Assembly (NCBI GenBank): GCA_014871385.1
Contig: CM026422.1
Span: 21,941,014-22,005,013, forward strand
Direction: 5' to 3'
DNA length: 64,000 nucleotides
From: Ceratodon purpureus
Lineage: Eukaryota > Streptophyta > Bryopsida > Pseudoditrichales > Ditrichaceae
Shown here: positions 57,001 through 64,000 of the stretch, in pieces
Layout of the letters: each line of letters starts with the position of its first letter
How positions within the stretch are numbered: the first letter of the stretch is position 1
Notes under the pieces: generated by a model
What the model was told of the DNA's origin: nothing
Database searches by the model: none
The model's input: the letters and a program-made list of their open reading frames with translations, nothing else
Position numbers and translations under genes: made by a program

Positions 57001-59793
57001 GACCCGGAGCATGAAGGGGAAATGAAGCCTGAATATGTGATTGATCTTCCCTGCAGTTGTGAACAATAAATTGGTTCTCCGGTTCGGTAGGGTCCTCAAT
57101 ATTAGCGCTCATGCTCGAAGTATCAGCAGTATGAAGTTCTCCACGGCATTGAGTGCAGAGTGAATTGGTCATATTTGTGTCCGTGGCCGAGACAGGTTGA
57201 AAAGTAACCAGGTCAAAATCTTCCTCCTGAAGGAGAGAAGCATCAAACAAGTTCTTCTTAGTTGTCATCGAATCTAGTGGCTGATCCGGATGAAGCTCAC
57301 TCTTTCTATCACCCGAGCCCAGACGAGCGTCCTCCAACTCCATCATCATTGAGCTCGTCCTGGAAGAAATGGCATGGAACATCACTGTATTGCTGGTGCT
57401 GATCATATAAGATTTAGTGACGACTCGCACACACAATGGAACATGCAGTATGTTCACTTAAACTAAGAAATCCAGCACTTAATAACTAAATCTCTATTTG
57501 ATCGAAAATGCTTCACTGGGGTCGATGGGAAGTGAATACAAAACATGTTAACAGCCTCAACGTTTACATAGCTGAAACTGTTTCATTCTGTGAAAGAGTC
57601 TACAGAAGCATAACAATATCTAACAACTGCTTAAGACAGCTTCCATACCTGTGCTTTTCATCGATTGAGTGGCAATTAGTAAATGAATTCGTGGTGCAGT
57701 CAGCATCATTTTCCAGATAGGAACCGTTGTTTGATATCTTGATAAACGTACTGTCCCCTGCTAAGGGCCTGGATGTGCTTAATCTTGTACTTTCTACAAG
57801 TTTCACCATATTACTCCCTTTACATGTACTTGGAAGCTCTTCGGAAGAAAGCATTTCTCCACCATGCCTGCAAAGGATGAACCTTGAAGAAGAGGAGCCT
57901 GCTACCCCGGTGTCATATGTAAATAAACTTGGTACTGCTCCTGTCAGTGCCCAGCATGGAAGTCAATTCGACGACATCAGCAAATTTCTGGAAAATGCCC
58001 GCTGTGACCTTCAACCAAAATTAATCAATCAATCTAGCATAAGAATGGAAAATCACACTTGGCTGTGTCGTCCACTCGTCCAATATTGTCATTTAATTTC
58101 GCATTTCTCACCAGAAACGAAAGGAGTTCCATATGAGGCTGTGTGTGCAAAATTGGAAGCAACACAACGAATGCTGGACTTGGGTTCAATGCAGGCTCGA
58201 CTCTGCCCGCCATTTGACTTGTCTGCTCCAAACACCGCATTGCTCCATACTAGTGTTTGTCCTGTATTCAATTCACGAGGACCTCCATCCTCAATCCATT
58301 CTGCACAAGAATGCAAATTCATCATGCTGGGGTACGGTGACTGTGACCCAACTATTATTTTCTTTTACTTCTGTGACGTCTGGCGAACAGTTGAGATTCC
58401 ACTTCAAAGTCTCCACCATCGAATTTGCAGATCTGACATGACCCAGTATCAGACTCAAGCCCATCTTTTCGAAGAGAAAAGCTCTGGCCTATATGGCCGG
58501 CATGAATCAACAGGCAGATGAGGGTATCGCTACCAAATAGGCTACCACGACATATTCAAAATATTCAATGTCACAACATCTGCCGTAATCTACTTACAAG
58601 TAATGTTGCATTTACAATGTGCAATTAGGACTGAACAATGAACATTAAAAGTTCGCAATGGTCTATCTCAGGAGAACTTGAAGGTCAAGCAGAGGCGAGT
58701 CCTGGGGCCAAAGTGGAATTTACAGTTCAAATGCGAGGATGACTGATTAAGAAGCACAAGAGTACATACGATAGAGATCAATTTTTATAAATGATTTCAA
58801 CTAGGAAGTGGACTGACCAGGTCTAGAAGGATTTGTTGACTGCTGGAATTGTGAAGCAGGCATATCGTGTTGCGTTGTTTTATCTGTCATGGATCCTCCA
58901 TCATGACCACCAATTGCACTCTGTAGGTCAAACTCAAGAGTCAGAAGTTTCACGGTAGACGCTAACAAACCATAGCGATTCTAAATATGCCAATTAAGCA
59001 TATGGCAGAGGAAGAAAGATAAGAAAGTTCACATGAGTATGCATGAGAGTAAGAAAATTGAGACAGAGGAAAGAAATTGGGGGAATCACATCATTATGGC
59101 ACTCACAAACGTATTGACGCTGATTGGAGTCAATGCAGCCTGGACAGCTATATCTCCATTTCCTCGCATTCTCGCTGCTGAGTACAAGTTACGGGGCTCA
59201 GACTTCGAGTAAAGAGGACTTAAACCATTCTCTTGAGAGTCTCGTTTACAAATGCCCACATTAGATGGTGCCACTACTGGCGACTTCCTATCTCGAAGTT
59301 CGTTTCGAGATCTGGCAATTCTGACTGTGGACTCTACCAGACACTTCGGTAAAGGTATTTTGGAGGGTGAAGGATAAGGTACTGTCCCCAAAGAATCTTC
59401 CCTCCCGGATATTGATGAATTCCAGGCTGTGGAAGCCTCTGGCCCCAGATCTGATGATATGGACATACTTCCTGTACTCTGGTATTCTAAAACCCTTGGG
59501 ATTTGCTGTCGTTTTTGGAAAGCAGAGAGCTCTGATAGGTCTAGAGGTGTGCCGTTATAGTTTTGGCTAATATATGAAGCTCACCAATCTCTCCCAGATG
59601 GAGGCACGCATGCTGACTACAGCCACAGCATCTCCGAATACCTGCACCTCCAGCAATACAGCTTGATTAGACAGTCTCCTTGCAAATGTAAAATGTGACT
59701 CAACCTTGTTAGAATGAACAAGGGATGCCTAATAACAATTATTCACGGTGATGACCGATTTTTATCTGGCGAGCTTCCCCTGACGTCTTCCAT
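54052..59793 (-). CDS. Unrecognised 1369-aa plant protein, ten exons
   Basis: In transcript order the exons are 59793-59747, 59678-59585, 59505-59107, 58920-58818, 58488-58369, 58300-58112, 57940-57649, 57359-55324, 55117-54932, 54695-54052. All ten keep one frame. It starts MEDVRGSSPDKNRSSP, then a hydrophobic/ordered block (SNQAVLLEVQVFGDAVAVVS, about 20-40) and a Ser/Pro-rich stretch with SPSKIPLPK. A CQICKFDGGDFE segment follows. Exon 8 alone encodes about 680 residues of charged, Ser-rich sequence, with a predicted helix/coiled coil near 539-577 (ISKEIMHLSQKLANLQARHG) directly followed by LLDGSLPAVLSCPVTPVLTP. The C-terminal exon has a second helical block (SLRERWEELIDALEKERLRL) and ends FDLESFWCLVRESEDH. 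There is no signal peptide or membrane segment; basic clusters would suit a nuclear or cytoskeletal protein, but this is a guess. I cannot assign a family. Weakest borders: the exon 5 acceptor (ATATAG) and two 68-nt introns. Confidence 0.72.
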
Positions 59794-61160
59794 CCTGCCA
59801 GAGTTCAAATTTCTCCATATCTTTATCGAAACGATAATTATTTCGCTGTCTATTAAAAATGGTGCAAACTATCATAGTGATAGTGGCTATACCTTGAGGA
59901 GACGAGCAGGATTGATCACGAGTGCCTAGTACTCTCGCTTGTGATGTATTGATGCACAGTCCGTTAATGCTTTAGACTACCAGGCAAAATGCATATCGCC
60001 TAGGAAAACCTCACACCTGAGACAGTATCAATCACACTGCAGAAAATTAGTAAAAATGTTGGTTACCTAACACATGAAGAACTATGTGCAACTCATGCTT
60101 TTCTCTCTCATCAACCAGTAACATGTGCAAGGCAATGCAGCCTGAACAAGAGAAATCGCGGGCGACGCCAATATGTACACCACGACACCTAGATCAGTTT
60201 TTTCAACATCGCTAATAGCAGTTGACATCTGATGACATCCGGACATGCTGCACAATAATCACCTATCTACGGCTTTGGAAAACATGTCCCATCACGCGAG
60301 TCTCGACAATGCAAGATGGGCAAGGGGAAGGATAGTTCCTGACGAAAATTATTGGGAGTGTCTCATTCGATTTCCAGTGACATTATGATCTTTATCTTCA
60401 AAACCTTCATTACCTTGAGAATGCGTCATTGTCTGCAGTCGGGCTTAAACACGAGGTTCTACAGACAGTGAACATTAAATTGAGCCAAGCTCAAAATCGA
60501 CACGTCGAAATGCAGCATTTCAGCCTCCCACGCTGAGAAAACGATCGTCGCCTCTACTGCAAAAAATCACATAAAACCAAGGTCAGTGATAATATCCTCT
60601 GGATAGAGATGGCTTAACCATGCGACTACCATGTTCACAAGACACAGTTTCAAAGCTCCTCAGTAACTTAAAACATAAGAACCAAACCTCATCCCCGGAG
60701 AGAAACCCTACAAAAACCAAAAGGACTATCGAGCTGAACTCACGAAATCAAAGCTTCAACACCACAATGCACCTCCAGTTTAACAACTAAAACGACCACG
60801 GAGGTTTAAAGAAAACAGGGTAACATGTCAAATTTGACGAACAGCATGATCACCTTAAACCACAGCTTCATAGTCATCGTATCCCATCCCATCATAAATT
60901 TCACCTTAAGATCATAGAATCACCTTCCCGGGAGTACGTCGTCGATACACCCAGCTTCCTCATGCATCATAATCTTGACTGTAACGAACTGCAACGCCCA
61001 ACATGAGTCGATCACTCCATGAATGCGTAAGATAACAAAAACCAATTCGAAGAATCCCTCTCCACAACTTCAGTAAGGATCCTCCCACCTCGAAATCAAA
61101 ACTACAGCAATGAACTGAAGCTTTAAACAAAACAGAAACCTGCGAAAACCCTAAACTCAA
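59794..61160. other. Divergent upstream region
   Basis: This probably holds the promoter and leader of the large minus-strand gene and, if real, of the small plus-strand gene at 61161. AAACCCTA-type motifs occur near 60704 and at 61146-61154, the latter a full telo-box AAACCCTAA. Such motifs are common in leaders and promoters of plant growth genes. No coding exon was recognised. Confidence 0.4.
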
Positions 61161-62006
61161 ATGCAGACTCATCAACTCCTTCGAGAAGCTCGTCTTCAAG
61201 TATTTGCCCAACTGCGATCAGTAAACGAAGCATATGGAAACATTCCCAGCAATGCCATAGATCGTTTCCTGCAGAGCATGCATGCTTCACGGGAGAGCAT
61301 TCCAAGCGAACAAACAGATTACGTACCACATGGGTTCCAAGGTGATAACTTACAGGAACGTTGGTGAGTCCGTTGTGGGCGATCTGAGGGGAAGGAGAAC
61401 GGTTGCCCGATGAACATAACGGAGGGACGACGACCGACCCAACTGTGGGTTCAAACTTCAACCCCACTTCACGCTTCCCATCTGCTAGGTATGACCGTTT
61501 GTCATTCCGTACTCCAGGTCGGTACACAACATTCCTCCCACGTCATCGCCATAGCCGTAGATCATCACCAATACATGTACTGTATGTCCCGCTGCAACGG
61601 AAACCTAACATGGACATGTCAAGTGTATAACCCTCTCGCATACGCACTTAGTACCTTGACAAAGAGACTTAGGTTTCCTTCCTCAGATTACTTTAACCTA
61701 AAACGTACCACGTCTGTCATGTACGGGGCATCACGAGAAGGTCCTGTGGGTTTAATTTGTCGAAGCTGGGAAGGTGCGGAGATGGAATAATGGCCAGTTT
61801 CTAAACCATTAAGTTGCAATAACTTCTTGTCATGGAGGTGGGATTCTGGGTTGCTCTTTGTCTGTCAGGGTTTGATCAGCACTGAATGAAGTGTCGGCTT
61901 GAAGACAGGGAGGTTTGAATTCGGCGCTTCATGGTTTCGTTTTCCCAGGTTTAGTTCCAACGACAGGCATCGTCCAGGAGCAGTTGATTGGTTTGCCAAA
62001 ACCTGA
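61161..62006 (+). CDS. Possible small-protein gene (86 aa, two exons)
   Basis: Exon 1 (61161-61363) encodes 67 codons beginning MQTHQLLREARLQVFAQLRS, helical and without low complexity. It ends at a good donor GTTG/GTGAGT, with a stop in frame immediately behind it. A possible acceptor TTCGTTTTCCCAG (ends 61948) joins in phase to a short second exon ending at TGA 62004-62006 (FSSNDRHRPGAVDWFAKT). Another frame of that second exon stays open for about 50 codons, so the C-terminus is uncertain. A telo-box AAACCCTAA lies just upstream of the start. No family is recognised. It could instead be part of a leader of a transcript extending rightwards, or chance. Confidence 0.3.
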
Positions 62007-62604
62007 AGAGCTATCATTTCTCCGAAGGGTTAATGTTGATGGAAATTTCACATCGTTCTGGATTCTGCTGTACGTTGCGCTTCGAGTCAGTTGATCGATA
62101 TCTTGAGAGGAAATTGTGATAAACTCGTCATGTACCTCTAGTGTCCGCTTCCTTAGTTTGAGGGGCACCGATCTTTCATGACCCCTGATCAAGCACCATG
62201 AGATGCATCTACAAGTACACTTCACCAACAGAATTTAATATGACTACCGAGTGATGATGAGCTCTTCGTACCCCCGCCGCTACTCCTCACCGGCCTTGGT
62301 GCCCATTATTCCGTCCTAGCTGCTAGCTCCCTCCGCGAAGGCTAAGAATTGTACGATGCAGACGACGAGCATAGAATTCATGAGCACCGAAATAGACAGA
62401 AATCAAAACACACGTACAATCACCTGCACCTATGTTATAAAAAAAACAACCATGCTATGCAAGAACGTCATTAAATCTCTCCACCAGCTCCCCATATATC
62501 GCAGATTGCCACAACCGCATGCCTTCAAACACTCAGTGATCGGAAAGCTACAATAAACCATGATTCACTGCATGTCAATTAGAAACCCAGCCGGCACCGA
62601 TGAT
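62007..62604. other. Intergenic, no supported gene
   Basis: A minus-strand frame at 61929-62228 stays open for 99 codons without recognisable features. Otherwise nothing was seen. Confidence 0.4.
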
Positions 62605-63072
62605 CATCGATCAGATTCAGTGCAAACATCGTAGTTACATTCCAGTTAAGACTTCATTCTTAAACCAACCATGGACAACAATATTTCCTTCAAATACTTG
62701 ACATTCTCTCAAGTTAATCCTACACATGCCATGGAATCCAAAAAAAAAAAAAAAAAGCAGAAATGAACATCATTCAGATCCTGCAACTCGACATCGCTAA
62801 TTCTTCAGTCCTAGTAAATTACCAAGCTTCGGACATCGATCAGACTCATCAGTGCACATGACATCGTAGTTACGTTCCAGTTAAAGACTCTTTCCTTAAA
62901 CCAACATGGACAACAACATTTCCTTCTCCTACTTGACATTCCATTAAGTTACTCCCAGATATGCCATGAAACTCAAAAACAACCAAAGCTGAATATCATT
63001 GAAACTGTGCAAACTCGCCATGCATCGCTAGTTCTTTAATCCCAGTCCATTGCAAGCTAATTCGGACAACCT
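62605..63072. repeat. Tandem duplication, ~235-bp unit
   Basis: Unit 1 (62605-62833) and unit 2 (62834-63072) share, in order, CATCGATCAGA, ACATCGTAGTTAC, TTAAACCAAC, ATGGACAACAA, ACTTGACATTC and GCCATGRAA blocks. They differ by small indels, including an A-run of 17 in unit 1. Identity is roughly 75-80% by eye. Confidence 0.8.
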
Positions 63073-63205
63073 GAATACACTACGAAATAAATAAATAAAA
63101 ATACCACTTGGCTACAACAGATGATCAATCCAATACTTGGTGATTATAATCACACCTCAGGTCATGCATGCATCGTGCTTATGTTACAGTCGGTCGATCA
63201 TACTT

Positions 63206-63270
63206 CAAATTCATGAACTTCAAATTCATGAACTTCAAATTCATCGACGTCGACGTACTTCAAATTCATG
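63206..63270. repeat. 15-bp tandem repeat (ACTTCAAATTCATGA)
   Basis: Three adjacent units and a fourth after a CGACGTCGACGT palindromic spacer. The plus-strand ORF reading FMNFKFMNFKF through it is an artefact. Confidence 0.85.
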
Positions 63271-64000
63271 GCCAACACACAGAATGGTACCTCCACTTGC
63301 ATAAGAAATCAATCAACAACAAGCATGCATTCAAATCAGTCGCCGTTGCGACACATCTAGCTGCAACAATTCACCATCTCAGGTAGCCGAGTCCTTACAA
63401 AGTAGACAACATGAGCTGCATGAGAATTAAATCATAGCAATGATCATCTCCGGAAGTGATGTGTTTTACGTACAGGTTGGTTTATGGAATGGATCTGGGC
63501 TTGTCTAGAGATCGTCTAGATGTACTCATTCTTGTGATTAAATGCAGGCTTCGACATGTATACGTTGTACCTACTGGCCTGCAAGTAATTTCTGTATTTA
63601 TGTCAAGTGTCCGACATAGATCTGTTTATGTTGCATCAGGCTTTCTGGCAATGTGCAGTGATCTGGTCTTCCCACACATTTTGAAGTGAATGGTTATTGA
63701 ATGAGAGTGACTTTAGAAGCGTCAGTTGTAAGTGTTCATTGAGAGCATCAGGCTCTCCAAACCATTTGAAATACTAAAAAAAATTAATTAATTTTTTTTA
63801 AAATTTTTTAAAATTTTTTTTAATTTTTTTTATTTTTTATTTTTTTTAGAAGACCCTCAAAGCCATTTTTGGAAGCAGGGTTTTCTATCCCGTCTGGTCG
63901 TGACTATCCCGTCGTGACGTCGGAATGGGTCGCGACGAGGGTCCTCCGACGTCATAATAGGTTTTGTAATGTAAAAATGAAAAAGTATATATAAAAAGGT
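63271..64000. other. Right edge, AT-rich, possible transposon end
   Basis: No gene is seen. GAGAGCATCAGGCTCTC (63740-63756) is a small hairpin, followed by about 90 bp of A/T-rich sequence and then inverted CCCGTCGTGAC / GTCGCGACGAGGG segments near 63910-63940. This could be a truncated transposon, but the window ends before a partner terminus. Confidence 0.3.

Noticed and set aside
57727..58521. 264-codon open frame on the plus strand
   Set aside because: It lies antisense to three exons of the minus-strand gene, whose splice sites and phases fit; the plus frame has no motif or splice support.
1..64000. tRNA, rRNA, CRISPR arrays, organellar or viral insertions
   Set aside because: No cloverleaf-type T-loop motif in context, rRNA core, regular spacer array or organelle/virus-like gene was recognised; a covariance-model search was not possible.

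Overview
The window is nuclear DNA of a land plant. The genes have many short introns (about 70 to 700 nt) with GT/AG borders, and they include plant-specific architectures: a WRC-RING-JmjC demethylase, a xyloglucan endotransglucosylase and a CYSTM protein. AT-rich intergenic DNA carries many small non-autonomous transposons. The gene set and the intronless XTH would fit a bryophyte, probably a moss, but this is an inference; the sequence alone does not fix the species.

Layout: 1-14.0 kb is gene-poor and repeat-rich. It holds a decayed ~235-bp tandem repeat, a ~1-kb direct duplication (one copy with a Stowaway-like MITE, the other keeping the empty site), a TTAA-flanked piggyBac-like element, two TA-flanked AGGTA-ended MITEs, a 34-bp-TIR element and a decayed coiled-coil ORF. 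14.0-19.0 kb (+) is a 14-exon gene for a TMEM8/PGAP6-like CREST membrane protein. 20.65-20.92 kb (-) encodes the complex I subunit NDUFB7, divergent from an AAGAB/p34-like adaptin-binding protein gene at 22.4-25.1 kb (+), with a ~10-bp-period minisatellite between them. 27.5-28.4 kb (+) is an intronless XTH. 28.4-43.0 kb is AT-rich and has no convincing gene; it holds microsatellites, minisatellites, a second TTAA-type element and two poly(A) retroposons. 43.0-48.5 kb (+) is a 12-exon KDM3/JMJ25-type histone demethylase gene. 52.1-52.9 kb (+) is a CYSTM gene with a TATA box and a 5'-UTR intron. 54.05-59.8 kb (-) is a ten-exon gene, reconstructed here with consistent phase throughout, for a 1369-residue protein that I do not recognise. 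A possible two-exon small-protein gene lies divergently at 61.2-62.0 kb (+). Tandem duplications fill the end of the window.

The genes look like independent housekeeping and cell-wall/chromatin genes; plant nuclear genes are not operonic and I see no functional cluster. The most unusual items are the unrecognised 1369-aa protein, the transposon families with readable target-site duplications, and an exact 18-bp duplication inside the second zinc-binding block of the JmjC protein.

All exon borders were read by eye from splice signals and reading-frame continuity, without transcript data. Coordinates of spliced genes run from start codon to stop codon, with exons listed in the evidence.
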